From: Plotosus lineatus
Taxonomy: Eukaryota; Chordata; Actinopteri; Siluriformes; Plotosidae
Direction: 5' to 3'
DNA length: 64,000 nucleotides
NCBI GenBank assembly: GCA_024760905.1
Contig: CM045729.1
Location: forward strand, 57,327,080-57,391,079
A program made the position numbers and the translations under genes. Positions within the stretch are counted from its first letter, which is position 1. Every line of letters starts with the position of its first letter. Below, one piece after another: positions 33,287-44,419 of the stretch. The notes under the pieces were generated by a model. That model made no database searches. It had not been told where the DNA came from and worked only from the letters and a program-made list of their open reading frames with translations.

Positions 33287-36200
33287 TCAAAGGCGAGGTC
33301 GCATATTTGCATGCTTCTCCTGAATCTTGTCAATCACACTGCTGTCAAAAGGGACAGAAAATTCAATAATATTAATAATTCCATTGGATTTATCAAACAG
33401 GACAAGATCAGGTTTGTTGGCTTCAGTTCTCCTCAGGCTGTATATGGGCCAATTCCAAAGAAGCTTGAAATTATCATTTTCCATGACGTCCTGGACATGA
33501 TCAGGGTCGTACCATGGATGGACCTCTGAGTCAAAACCACATGCATGACGGAGACGATAATAAAAGGAACATGCCATGCCATCATGTCTTTTCAGATAAG
33601 ACGTTTGTGCCAAAACAGGACAACCACTGACAAGGTATTGGACACTTTCACTAAATTCACTACACAAACGACATTTGGGATTTACATTTTCCCTTATAAT
33701 ATTACGTTGACGATCGCGTGTTGGAAGTGACTGGTCCTGAGCAGCAAAAAGAAAGCCCTCGGTTTCACTTTTCCGACCAGCCGACTTCATCCAGGCAAAG
33801 GAGTCTGAAGGATTACTGTTCTGCCCAACACACTGCACATAAATACGCTGTAGTGGTTTTCCAGACAGTTTTTCCTTGAAATGACGACTCTGAGCAGATT
33901 TTATGAAAGACTTCACCTGGTTGACACACATAGATGTACCGGCCAGCAGTACTTCGCCATCAACAAAATCAACATTGACGTTGAGATTCTGTCCAGCAGC
34001 CATGGCGCGTTTAAGATAACTATGGAAGTCCTTGCTTTCATCGTGAGTCTTGATCTGCTTCACAAGAGGATCATCAGATAAATAAATATGTACAACAGTA
34101 CACAATAAAATACGATCATGAAATGCCTCCACATTAATCAAACCTCGTCCCCCGGAATTGATTGATAAATATAAACGATTGATAGAGGAACGAGGGTGGT
34201 GAGCTCGGTTGTCAGACATGATCCTTCTTGTAAGGCGATCAAGACCCATAATGTCGTTCTTTGTCCAATCAACAACACCAAAAGAGTAAGAAAGGACAGG
34301 CACTGCGTAAGTATTTGTGGCTTTGTCCTTGTTTCTAGCATTTAGCTCCGAACTCCAGATCTTTTTTTAGACGAGATTTGTACTCGGCCCGAAGTTTGTC
34401 TTTTATGTGGGCATTCTGGAGCTTGTCTCGAACTTGCATCCCCAAATAGGTGTACGATTGGCCTTCCATGAGATGCTCAATCACTCCTCCTCCATGTAAC
34501 TCAACTGATCCATCATTAATTGCCTTTCCACGTTTTAAATCAAGAATGTTACATTTATCAAGTCCGAAAGTCATACCAATATCTTGTGAAAAGGACTCGA
34601 CAAGGAGAATTTGTTTCTTCAAGTTGGAATCTCCTTCGGCAATCAGCTCGATGTCATCCATGTAAAGGAGATGAGTAAGAGGTGTTGGGGATCTGTGTTG
34701 TGGAGGTCCTGGATGATAACCTTCCTCATTGAGCAAAAAACGCAAGGGATTAAGTTACAAACAAAAAAAGCAGAGAACTAAAAGAATCCCCCTGGAATAT
34801 TCCTCTCTTATTTGAAATAGGTTCTGAAGTCTCAACCTGACCCTGCGAGTACATCTTAAGCTGAGTTGACCAGCAACTCATTAAAGACTTGAGTAAATGG
34901 AGTAATCGCTCAGGTAGGCCAACACATTGTAAAGACTTCAGAATCCATTCATGAGGGACAGCGTCGTATGCTTTTTTGTAGTCAACCCAGCACATTGAGA
35001 GGTTGCGGTGGTAAGTTTTAGCCTCTTCAAGTATCATTTTCTGGACCAATAACTGATCCTTGCATCCCCAACATCCCTTTGTTGGCTCCCTTTTGCGCCG
35101 GGTAAATAATTTCATTGAGGGAGCAATAGGATGACACGAGATTTGTCAAACACCCTGTAAAGATTTTGTACATAGTATTCAGGCAGGTAATAGGGCGGTG
35201 ATTTTTAGGATCTGTCAAGTCTCCTTTCTTTGGGAGGAGTATTGTGCGACCTTTACAGAACCAAGGAGGGACATCTCCTGTGTCCATCAAAGAATTAAAA
35301 CAAGTGAGCAGATGTGGTTGGACACAGGAGAACCGTTTCCAAGACCGATTTGGAATGCCGTCAGGTCCTGGAGCTGTGTTAGATTTGGACATTTTTATTG
35401 TTTTCTTCAGGCAGTCCGAAGTAATGAGATACAGCAATGGTGAATTAACGTTTTCTAACGTGGCTTTGCTGTATTCTTCCAAGGTTCCTCAAGGTTACAG
35501 TTGCCGGGTATAGACCACAACCGTGACCAAAACTTCTCACTTGATTCCATGGTGGTGTCTGGTTGTCATTGCTTGTAGGTGTATTTTGTTGCCTGTGAAA
35601 TTGTTTTTCATTGGTTTTAAATATTTTGTTTTGTCTAATGAATTTATTCTTTTTTTCCCCATTTTCTTTTTCTCTCTGTCCAGATCTTAACCTTTGCCTT
35701 AAAGGAATCAAGTATTTGAAGGAGAAATTTTTACTTAGTTGTTTTGTATTTTGCCTTTAGATTTCTCCAAATTGTCTTTTGTCTTTTTGACATTGACTTG
35801 CCATGAGATCTTAATTTAAGGCAAAGCTCCAGCCAGGACATGTCTTTCCTTGTTTCTTTTAATTTACGTTGAAACCGGTTTTCTTTACTTTTCTTGCTTT
35901 TACCATTGTTGGAAGGTTTGGAAACTGTATGTAAGTCCTCTGAAGTTCGAATAGCGGCAAACAAATGATTTCATTTCATTTATCAAGTTCATGTTGTGGA
36001 AAATATTTCATTGCAATTTTAACTGACTTCCTTTTGTCAATCGGTAAATCTAGAATTTCTCTATGGTAACGTTTAAACGAAACAGAAATATGATCATCAT
36101 GAACTGAAGATGTGGAAAAATCATTGGTCAAATCAGAAAGTGGAAAGCCAGGGGAATTTTCATTGTTGCCGTCAGGTGGGCTAACTTCATTGTGAAGAGG

Positions 36201-36380
36201 GGAGAGAAGGACGCAGGCATTCATCTGCAATTTAGGGTCTGCCTCTATCCGAACGTTGGGTTCTTGAGAAGGTACCTGACCACTTGCAGGGAAATTATCA
36301 TCTGCATCACGGCGCATGTAGTAGATCTTTAATCGCCGGAGTTGATCTTGCAAATTTTGTTGGGTCAGGTAAACATACAA
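33287..36380 (-). pseudogene. R4/Dong-like retrotransposon protein, multiply frameshifted
   Basis: Pieces read in order on the minus strand: N-terminal segment (36380-35976 and 35964-35731); reverse transcriptase with SNTAPGPDGIPNRSW (35482-35027), YKKAYDAVPHEW and GIFQGDSFSSLLF (35115-34750) and the catalytic LLYMDDIELIAE (34745-34335); then a 338-codon open piece (34303-33287). The last piece has a zinc-knuckle-like CRLCSEFSESVQYLVSGC, in which the usual His is Tyr, and a PD-(D/E)xK endonuclease pattern (KPDLVL ... NIIEFSVP). Adjacent pieces lie in different frames, so this copy is dead. Confidence 0.87.
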
Positions 36381-36431
36381 AGGGTTGGCATTGTCCCAAT
36401 GTTGCTTTAGCGACTTGCCATTGATACCTGG

Positions 36432-36772
36432 ATTTTTGGGGGCAGTGATGGTCTAGTGGTATAGGGCGCTGGATCGCTGATTCAAAAGGTTGGGGGTTTG
36501 AGTCCCACTCTCCACAACGTTGTCACTGTTACCCCCCCAGTGCAGCTAACTGGGTTATCAAAGGCCGGCCATGTCTCTCACTGTCTATGGTGTGAGGCAT
36601 GTAAAAGAACCATTGCTGACTTTCGTAAAGAGTAGCTGCAAAGTCGTCAGCGTGTTTCCGCCGTGCGATGGCCTGGCAAGCTGTCCAGGGTGTACTCTGC
36701 CCTCGCCTGAAATTGGCTGGGATGGGCACCAGCCTCCCCATGACCCAAATTAGGATTAAGCGGTTACAGAAA

Positions 36773-36775
<3 letters not shown>
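36432..36775 (+). mobile_element. Full-length SINE-B inserted in the R4/Dong-like LINE
   Basis: A complete copy: A box tggtctagtgg, B box gggtttgagtcccac, C-run, shared body, then the L2-like tail ending acagaaaatgatgatg..., with a (GATG/GAT)n end to about 36802. LINE coding sequence resumes on both sides (…NPGINGK to the left, CAKATGWP to the right), so the SINE is younger than the LINE. Confidence 0.93.
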
Positions 36776-36803
<28 letters not shown>

Positions 36804-37115
36804 CAGGCCAACCAGTCGCTTTCGCACACTCAAGTACAGTAGTGTGGATTTTAGATGGGTCGTCCAGGATATTTGTGGACGAGTTCTTTGCCTCCCCCTG
36901 GGGCAAGTCCCATGTCCAGTTTGGCGGGTTTGATTACCGGAAGGAGGCTGACTGGGCTACGGAAGTGAAAGATATATATATTTTTTTTTCCGTTCAGTAA
37001 CCCAGTTGTAAACCAGCTTCGGGGGGTCAGTCCGAACTGGGTGATGTACGTTTAGTTCAGGGAAAATCCCCTATCCAGGCCCACCACGCGGGGGCGTACA
37101 TCATCAGGCCCTTAC

Positions 37116-37146
37116 TATATTATTATTATTATTATTATTATTATTA

Positions 37147-37191
<45 letters not shown>

Positions 37192-37206
37192 TTATTATTA
37201 TTATTA

Positions 37207-37240
<34 letters not shown>

Positions 37241-37241
37241 G
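37116..37241. repeat. (ATT)n tract at the 5' end of the R4/Dong-like LINE
   Basis: A long ATT array with a few ATC and ATATTT interruptions, directly abutting the LINE 5' end. It ends about 20 bp upstream of the GC-box region of mao. Confidence 0.97.
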
Positions 37242-37261
37242 TTCAAAGTAGTAGCTTTCTG

Positions 37262-37424
37262 AAGGGGCGTGTGTGTTGTGGGCGTGGCGTGTGTATTATG
37301 GGCGAGGCTGTGACCGGCTCACGGTGGTTGTGGTGCTTTATTGTGGCCAGCGGCTACCCGGAGAGCTCCATACGGCTTCTGTGAGAGCGGTAGCGAGAGG
37401 AAGCGAACGGCGCAGTACAGCACC
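37262..37424 (+). promoter_or_regulatory. mao: mao proximal promoter and 5' UTR
   Basis: Three GC/KLF-type boxes (ggggcgtg at 37264, gggcgtgg at 37280, gggcgagg at 37300) occur within 45 bp, with no clear TATA box. Mammalian MAO promoters are controlled by Sp1/KLF-type factors through comparable boxes, so the role is a reasonable inference. The region just before the start codon (agcaccATGG) is a near-perfect Kozak context. Confidence 0.6.
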
Positions 37425-37473
37425 ATGGCAGCCAACACGTACGACGTGATAGTGATTGGGGCCGGGATTTCAG
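37425..37473 (+). CDS. mao: Monoamine oxidase, exon 1 (partial gene)
   Basis: This exon encodes the first 16 residues and one base of the next codon of monoamine oxidase. MAO is the outer-mitochondrial-membrane flavoenzyme that deaminates serotonin, dopamine and other amines. The peptide MAANTYDVIVIGAGISG contains the dinucleotide-binding GxGxxG (G12-A-G14-I-S-G17, the last glycine completed across the splice). It closely matches the N-termini of teleost MAO and human MAO-A/B. The donor CAG|GTAAGT at 37473/37474 is consensus. Exon 2 (containing EARDRVGGRT in all MAOs) was not found in the remaining 26 kb, so intron 1 probably extends past the window. Position and strand downstream of ndp match human NDP-MAOB synteny. 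Confidence 0.9.
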
Positions 37474-38002
37474 GTAAGTGTCCAACACATCAGCAAAAAA
37501 AAAAAATAAACATAAAAAAAAGAAACTTAATAAAAGCTTATCGGGGTCAGTGACAAAGTTCGAAATGCGCTTTAGAGATAATTGTAATGCAGTAAAGCCA
37601 GTGTTGTTCCAGCTGCGGTGGCCACACACACGCACACACACTCTCTCTCTCTCACACACACACACGATAACCAGCTGCTTCCTACACACAGGGACTTTAG
37701 CACCTCACAGGCTAACAGGCTTCCTGCATCACTGCAGCTTCAGGATGAACTCCACACCCTGTGCTGCAGTTATAGCTCCATCTCTACTAATCCTGTGCAC
37801 AGCCTCGATCATGGCCGCTTGCTTCATTTGTGCTGGTCTGTGATCACTTGAAGGATAAAGATGAATTTATATACCAGGCGAGATAGGTTTCTGGCTTGTT
37901 TGTGAGAAGACCTCACTTCCTGTTCCAGGAGATTACCTGTTTTACTGCTACACACAGGTGCTACATCCACAAGCACCCAGAGCAACCGCATAGAAACACC
38001 GT

Positions 38003-38048
38003 CTGTGTGTATGTGTGTGTATGTGTGTGTGTATGTGTGTGTATGTGT

Positions 38049-38087
<39 letters not shown>

Positions 38088-38167
38088 TGTATGTGTGTAT
38101 ATGTGTGTATGTGTGTGTGTGTGTGTATGTGTGTGTGTGTGTGTGTATGTGTGTGTGTATGTGTGTA

Positions 38168-38205
<38 letters not shown>

Positions 38206-38216
38206 TGTGTGTGTTG
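38003..38216. repeat. (GT)n with GTAT units, ~214 bp
   Basis: An imperfect GT array with regularly spaced TATG interruptions. Long open frames on both strands here are repeat artefacts. Confidence 0.98.
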
Positions 38217-38326
38217 TAGAGCAGAGCTGAGCTTGTATCTTGTAGCTGATGATCAAATGTCCCCACAAGGATGTGACAGTTTTCTGGGGATATTTAATAA
38301 GCCTCCATGGTGTTATTAAATAAAAA

Positions 38327-38662
38327 GTGGGGCAGTGGTGGTCTAGTGGTATAGGGCGCTGGATCGCTGATCCAAAGGTTGGGGGGTTCGAGTCCCACTC
38401 TCCACAAGGTTGTCACTGCGCCCCCCCCCAGTGCAGCTAACTGGGTTATCAAAGGTGGGCCATGTCTCTCACTGTCTATGGTGAGAGGCATGTAAAAGAA
38501 CCATTGCTGACTTTCGTAAAGAGTCGCTGCAAAGTCGCGTGTTTCTGTCCCTTGCTAAAAAGGGTTGTGACACCTCTGCCAAATCAAACGTGCGAATCAG
38601 ATGATTCACTGTGGCGACTTCCGAGTAAAAGGGAAAAAAAAAGTCGAAAGGAAGACAGACAG
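38327..38662 (+). mobile_element. Full-length SINE-A with perfect 20-bp target duplication
   Basis: This is the best SINE-A reference in the window. A box tggtctagtggtatag; B box gggttcgagtcccac; C-run gcgccccccccag; shared body; A-specific ttgctaaaaagggttgtgac; then cgtgcgaatcagatgattca and the RTE-like end with gtcgaaaggaag. Exact 20-bp flanks atggtgttattaaataaaaa lie at 38307-38326 and 38663-38682. Confidence 0.97.
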
Positions 38663-38697
38663 ATGGTGTTATTAAATAAAAAAACCTCCAGCTTTAA

Positions 38698-39019
38698 GGG
38701 CAGTGGTGGCCTAGTGGTATAGGTGCTGGCTCACTAGATCCTAAGGTTGGAGTTCAAGCCCCACTTACCACAGGTTGTCACTGTCCCCTCCAGTGCAGCT
38801 AACTGGGTTATCAAAGGCCGGCCATGTCTCTCACTGTCTATGGTGTGAGGCATGTAAAAGAACCATCGCTGACTTTTAACAAGAGTATGCTGCAAAGCTG
38901 AAAGCATGTTTCCGCTGTCCAGGGTGCGCTCTGCCCTCACCTGGAGTCGGCTGGGATGGGCGCCAGACTCCCCGTGACCCTAATTAGGATTAAGCGGTTA
39001 CAGAAACTGAACCAAACTG
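38698..39019 (+). mobile_element. Full-length SINE-B with 15-bp target duplication
   Basis: This is the best SINE-B reference. The tRNA head (tggcctagtggtatag; gagttcaagccccac) and body are the same as in SINE-A. The tail is L2-like (ccagggtgcgctctgccctc ... accctaattaggattaagcg). Flanks aacctccagctttaa (38683-38697) and aacctacagctttaa (39020-39034) differ at one base. It lies 35 bp from the SINE-A at 38327. Confidence 0.95.
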
Positions 39020-39099
39020 AACCTACAGCTTTAATTATGCAAACCTTAATGATATTTGAGGTTGAACCCTGACATTTCGATTAGCAAACCACAGCCTGA

Positions 39100-39312
39100 A
39101 ACACTAAGCCATTACACTCACACCTAGGGGCAGTCTGGAACACCCAGTTAGTCTCGTGTCTTTAAACTGTGGAAGAAAACCAGAGTACCCAGTGGAAACC
39201 CATGTAAGCACAGGAGAACATGGAAAACCCCACACAGAAACACCTGTGCCCAGGACTTGAATCCAGGACCTTCTTGGTGGGAGATGGATGTGCTTAACAC
39301 GACTCCACCCAT
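39100..39312 (-). mobile_element. V-SINE-like fragment
   Basis: It contains aaactgtggaagaaaaccag, cccacacagaaacacc and a degenerate tRNA-like head ending near 39310 on the minus strand. Confidence 0.65.
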
Positions 39313-39530
39313 TCTTAGATGTTTTCTGATTATTACCTTATTGTTAAGGTTAAGACAGAGGGAAATAAAGGTGGTGACCATTACACATTAAAAACTAGGC
39401 CAGAGTACTTGCTCCAGAAATATAAAAGTAGGAATTTATATTTATATGGGGGGATAATGTTAAGCTTATCAAGTACAGTATTGTCATTAAAATAATTTAT
39501 GGCTTATGTTTAATTCTGTATTAAATTATT

Positions 39531-39841
39531 CATTGATTCATTTTCTGAACCACTTAATCCTAATTAGGGTCACGGGGAGGCTGACACCCATCTCAGCTGA
39601 CTCTGGCCGAGGGCAGAGTACACCCTGGACGGCTCGCCAAGCCATCGCAGGGCAGAAACACGCTGACGACTATGCAACTACTCTTGGCGAAAAGTTAGCA
39701 ATGGTTCTTTTACATGCCTCACACCATGAACAGTTAGAGACATGTTCGGCCTTTGATAATCCAATTAGCTGCACTGGGGGGGCAGTGACAACCATTGAGA
39801 GTGGGGCTTGAACCGCCAACCTTAGGGTCAGTGATCCAGCC
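39531..39841 (-). mobile_element. Full-length SINE-B, minus strand
   Basis: It runs from the L2-like end (cattgattcattttctgaac) through the body to the tRNA head. The B box is degraded (ggcttgaaccgcc) near 39806. Probable target duplications are gtattaaattatt (39518-39530) and gtattaaaattatt (39842-39855), which differ by one base. Confidence 0.9.
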
Positions 39842-40237
39842 GTATTAAAATTATTTTGGTACAAGAGTAAAAAAAAAAAAACTCTGAAGTTATTGAGTGT
39901 AAAGTTATGTTAGAATAGCATTAATTAGCCATGATTTTAATAATGTCAATGGCGGTTCCTCACAAGTACAGTTTGATTACGTGTAATATGCGTGCTGCCT
40001 TTCCAGCTCTGTTTGACTATCGCATTTTCACATTTTGTTTTTCTATTTTGGTTTTTCACATAACACCAGGATTGGTTAGTTTGCATTTCATTAGTTGGGA
40101 TTCCTCAAGCCATAAAAACATTGCGCACAGGAAAACACAAATAATATCACATTTTGTTTATTTGTTTATTCATTAGTTATGAATTCAGCAAACATGGAAA
40201 AAAATCCTTAAATGCTTAAGAGACATTTTGTACATTC

Positions 40238-40447
40238 ACCTTGTATGGTGGCATAGTGGTGAGCATGTTCGCCTCACAGCATAAAAGGTCCTGGATTCAA
40301 GCCCTGGGCTTTGGTGTTTCTGTGTGTTGTTTCTGTATGTTTTCCCCATGCTTGCGTGGGTGTCCTTCTGGCACTCTGATTTTCACCCATTGTCTTAAGA
40401 AGTGCACATTAGATTAAGTGGCGGCTCCAGTATGCCCCTAGATACGA

Positions 40448-40496
<49 letters not shown>

Positions 40497-40610
40497 GGCC
40501 CTGTGATGGACTGGTGAGCTGTTCAGGGTGTACCTTGCCTTTGAGTATTGTTGGCTAAGATAGGCTCCAGCCTCCCTGTAACCCTAGTAGGATTAAGTGT
40601 TTCAGCAAGT
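40238..40610 (+). mobile_element. V-SINE-like copy with internal (GT)n
   Basis: The tRNA-like head (tggtggcatagtggtgagca; ctggattcaagccctgg) is followed by the tttccccatgcttgcgtggg module, a GT microsatellite at 40448-40496 and the L2-like tail (ggctccagcctccctgtaac ... ggattaag). Confidence 0.8.
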
Positions 40611-40619
40611 AAGTGAGGG

Positions 40620-41780
40620 AGCCCTTTCTATCACCAACACTGAACTTCACCAAATTGTCACCATGAATCTTTTAAAAACAATGGTGTCGATTAACTTTTT
40701 AAAATGCACTGCTTGTGGAGGACATTTTCCCCTGTTTGTGGATTGGTATGTGCACAATAGTATGCAGCTAACTTACTGCAGCCTGGGAAAAACCGGTCAC
40801 TGTAGATTCAATGGACTGCCATGTGAGTTACGTAATAAATGATTCACATAAAAGACACTGACATATGACGCATAGCACTCGCACTAAAAGCCAAGTGCAT
40901 GCTAATTTGGTTTAACTTTAACAACTTTTATTGTAGTCCACAAGTTTATAATCCCAATTACTGAGATTGCAGGCTGTTAGACAAGACACAGAAGACCAAT
41001 AATGTTGCACGGTCTATTAACCACATCTTACAGGCTATGTGCACTCTTGATTTTTCTCTTTTGCTTTATTTTTTTCCTTTTTAAGAAGTATAATGAATCC
41101 TACCTCAGTTAAATCAACTTACTGGGAGAAGCTGTGTAATGCTTGAGGACTTAATCTGAAGAAGAAATAAATGCATGAGATCATGGACATGCTAAGTAAA
41201 TAAAAAGTGTTTAGGACATATTTCAGACCCTGAAGTCCACTTTCCCAAAACATTTTACATATTTTACATGCTTTTTGAATTCAGGTCATTCTTCCTCCAT
41301 GGAGAGGAGCATAGAGTAAGCAGGTATTCGTTCACATTCATAGGAATAATATATTATAGTGAATTGTGTTTAGGTTATACTGAAGTGATATAGGAGTTAT
41401 GTCCTCTTGGCTCTGAAGAGGAAATTCCAATCCTGCTCTGTAAAATTGATGGCCAGTTCCCACAGTGTAATCAGGAATTTGAAGGAGTTCCAGTTCCACT
41501 GGAGAGGTTGAAGAGTTGAGGGAAACAGTAGAGCACATTCAGACCGAGAATGATCAGTAGGCACTCAAAGGTTATTAGAGTTCCCAATAGACAGGCTCCG
41601 ATCTTCTGCTGATAAACTTTTCGTGAAAGGTTGTTGCCCCCTGTACAGATATAATATATTTTATCTGGTCAACAGTTGTGAAACTACACCTGATATTTTG
41701 TTGAACTAGTGTTAAGAGCCTATTAATATGATATTTATTTTAAAATTAAAAATTATATTGAGCTGCTTTCCAAAGACTGA
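40620..41780. other. No gene recognised
   Basis: AT-rich intronic or intergenic DNA with no repeat that I recognise and no mao-like exon. Confidence 0.45.
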
Positions 41781-41792
41781 AGTGATATTTTA

Positions 41793-43386
41793 CAGTGGTA
41801 TGAAAAAGTATCTGAACCTTTTGGAATTTCTCACATTTCTGCATAAAATCACCATCAAATGTGATCTGATCTTTGTCAAAATCACACAGATGAAAAAACA
41901 GTGTCTGCTTTAACTAAAACCACCCAAACATTTATAGGTTTTCATATTTTAATGAGGATAGCATGTTAACAATGACAGAAGGGGGAGGAATAAGTAACTG
42001 AACCATCACATTTAATATTTTGTGCCCCCCCTTTGGCAGCAATAACTTCAACCAGACGCTTCCTGTAGCTGCAGATCAGTCTGGTACATTGATCAGGACT
42101 AATCTTGGCCCATTCTTCTTTACAAAACTGCTGTAGTTCAGTCAGATTCCTGGGATGTCTGGCATGAATCGCTGTCTTGAGGTCATGCCACAGCATCTCA
42201 ATGAGGATCAAGTCTGGACTTTGACTTGACCACTCCAGAACGTGTATTTTGTTCTTCTGAAACCATTCTGAAGTTGATTTACTTCTGTGTTTTGAATCAT
42301 TGTCTTGTTGCAGCATCCATCCTCTTTTCAGCTTCAACTGTCTGACAGATGGCCTCAGGTTTTCCTGCAAAACATCCTGATAAACTTTTGAATTCATTTT
42401 TCCATTAATGATTGCAAGTTGTCCAGGCCCCGAAGCAGCAAAACAGCCCCAAACCATGATGCACCCTCCACCATGCTTCACGGTGGGGATGAGGTGTTGA
42501 TGAGCTGTTCCATTTTTCCTCCACACATGACGTTGTGTGTTTCACCCAAACAATTCAACTTTGGTTTCATCAGTCCACAAAATATTTTGCCAAAACTTCT
42601 GTGGAGTGTCCAAGTGCCTTTTTGTGAACATTAAACGGGCAACAATGTTTTTTTTTAGACAGCAATGGCTTCCTCCTTGGAGTCCTCCCATGAACACCAT
42701 TCTTGGCCATTGTTTTACATATAGTTCTGGAAGTCTTTAGTAGACACTAGGTTTTTTTTTTTTTTTTTTTTTTTTTAATAACCTCTCTGAGTATTCTGCA
42801 CTGAACTCTTGGCGTCATCTTTGGTGGACGGCCACTCCTTGGGAGAGAAGCAACAATGCCAAACTCTCTCCATTTGTCGCCAACTTCTCTGACTGTCGAT
42901 TGATGAACATCTAGACTTTTAGAGATGGTTTTGTATACTTTCCCAGCTTTATACAAATCAACAATTCTTGATCGCAGGTCTTCAGACAGCTCTTTTGAGC
43001 GAGCCATGGTGCACATCAGACAATGCTTCTCATCAAGACAATTCTTACCAGGTGTGTGTTTTTTTTCGTGGGCAGGGCAGCTTTAAGCCACTCATCAGTG
43101 ATTGGGCACACACCTGACTTAAATTGTTTGGTAAAAACTGGTTTCAATTGCTCTTTAAGTCTCCTTAGGCAGAGGGTTCAGTTACTTATTCCTCCCCCTT
43201 CTGTCATTGTTTGCATGCTATCCTCATTAAAATATGAAAACCTATAAATGTTTGGGTGATTTTAGTTAAAGCAGACACTGTTTTTTCATCTGTGTGATTT
43301 TGACAAAGATCAGATCACATTTGATGGTGATTTTATGCAGAAATGTGAGAAATTCCAAAAGGTTCAGATACTTTTTCATACCACTG
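41793..43386 (-). mobile_element. Complete Tc1-like transposon, ~1.6 kb, long inverted repeats
   Basis: It is bounded by TA on both sides (41791-41792 and 43387-43388). The ends are CAGTGGTATGAAAAAGTATC and its inverted counterpart, and the inverted repeats extend for about 210 bp (to about 42003 and from about 43178). Long ends of this kind are seen in the IR/DR-type Tc1 elements of fish. The transposase lies on the minus strand but is broken. Confidence 0.95.
41966..43007 (-). pseudogene. Tc1-like transposase, broken
   Basis: The N-terminal paired-like DNA-binding region is present (MARSKELSEDLRSRIVDLYK at the start; STVREVGDKWREFG; GRPPKMTP). The catalytic region shows ILWTDETKVELFG (first Asp), GWMLQQDNDSKH (second Asp) and PDLILIEMLWHDLK (Glu). 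A 25-bp homopolymer (T on the + strand, 42752-42776) disrupts the frame after the DNA-binding domain. A TGA replaces the Met codon in the FGMNTQRH-type motif near 42536. The triad residues remain, but the copy cannot make a whole protein. Confidence 0.9.
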
Positions 43387-43389
43387 TAA

Positions 43390-43900
43390 AAGTATTTGCC
43401 GAAGTTAATCATGCTGCGGACATTTTACATACAAACTCTATATTTCAACATATTCAAGCAGTTTATTACACTGTACATTGATCTGTTTCCTGGACCGACT
43501 TTTTTTCTTTACAACAAGTTACATAATACAGTATTTAAGATTAAACAAGTGTACTATGGTTATTAAAATTATATTTGCTCTGTGTTCATATAATTATGTT
43601 CTAAAAAACATACATAAAATTTCTGTACCAAAAACAGCATATCTAAATACAGATTAATAAATAAATTACTGGTGGAGAATGTATGCGTGTTCACTGATCT
43701 TTTGTGTGGTATGGGTACTTGGACATATGCATGCTCTGTCGAACTTGAAAACAAAGTGGAACTTCTAATTAGAGTGGTGTGGCAAAAGTATGTGAAGTTT
43801 TATTTCAGTATTTTGTGTGACATCCTTTTGCGGCAATAATATAGTTTTGGGAGATTGTGGGGGACACGGGCATGATCACACCCTTTAAACATTGTCATCA
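43390..43900. other. No gene recognised
   Basis: AT-rich sequence without repeat or exon evidence. Confidence 0.45.
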
Positions 43901-43904
43901 TTTT

Positions 43905-44300
43905 CTGCTTCCGCTTATTCTGGGGTCGTGTCACGGGGGAAACCTAAGCAATGAGGTTCAGACGTCCCTCTCCCCAGCCACTTCTTCCAGTTCTTTTAAG
44001 GGGACACTGAGGCGTTCTCAAACCAGCCAAGAACTGTAATCCCTCCAGCGTGTTCTGGGTTGACCCCGGGGTCTCTTCCTGGTTGGACATGCTCGAAACA
44101 CCACACCAGGGAGGCGTTCAGGAGGCACTCTAACCAGATGCCTGAGCCACCTCAACTGGCTTCTCCGTATGCAGAGGAGCAGCAGTTCTACTCCAAGCTC
44201 TTCCTGGATCCAGGATGGCTGAGCTTCTCACCTTATCTCTAAGGGACAGCCCCACCACCCAGCGAAGGAAGCTCAGCCATCCAGGGAGAGCCATTTTTGA
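43905..44300 (-). mobile_element. APE-type LINE 3' fragment
   Basis: The minus-strand frame contains WLSFLRWVVGLSLRDKVRSS, the same C-terminal region seen at 57783-58094 (EMSFLRRVVALSLPDRVRSF). The downstream RWxGH... and PTGKRPxGRPRTRW parts are degraded. Exact clade uncertain. Confidence 0.7.
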
Positions 44301-44419
44301 ACCATCCATAAACATTACGATGGTGACCTCCCTCGAAAAAGGAAACTGAGAAGGAGACAGATGAAGGAACTAAAATCCCAATTGTCCAAACAACAGTAAT
44401 TTTTCTCACAACTAAGTTT

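Larger units (their letters stand above)
32931..37115 (-). mobile_element. R4/Dong-like (Rex6-type) LINE, near full length, between two ATT tracts
   Basis: On the minus strand, from 37115 leftwards: a GC-rich 5' leader, an N-terminal region, a reverse transcriptase, a zinc-knuckle-like motif, a restriction-like endonuclease and a 3' UTR. It starts in one (ATT)n tract and ends in another, with nothing between. A SINE-B copy (36432-36775) interrupts the N-terminal coding region. Bombyx Dong is known for insertion into TAA repeats, which fits this placement. The clade call rests on the endonuclease at the C-terminal side and the reverse-transcriptase motifs. Confidence 0.85.

Noticed and set aside
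37100..37241. CRISPR-like or tandem-repeat array
   Set aside because: Plain trinucleotide microsatellite without spacers; the same holds for the other arrays in the window.
37478..37843. 121-codon open frame after mao exon 1
   Set aside because: It starts within intron 1, crosses a CA microsatellite, and shows no similarity to MAO exon 2.
38327..38400. tRNA gene
   Set aside because: A and B boxes are present, but the sequence is the head of a dispersed SINE with target duplications, and it does not give a proper tRNA fold by eye.
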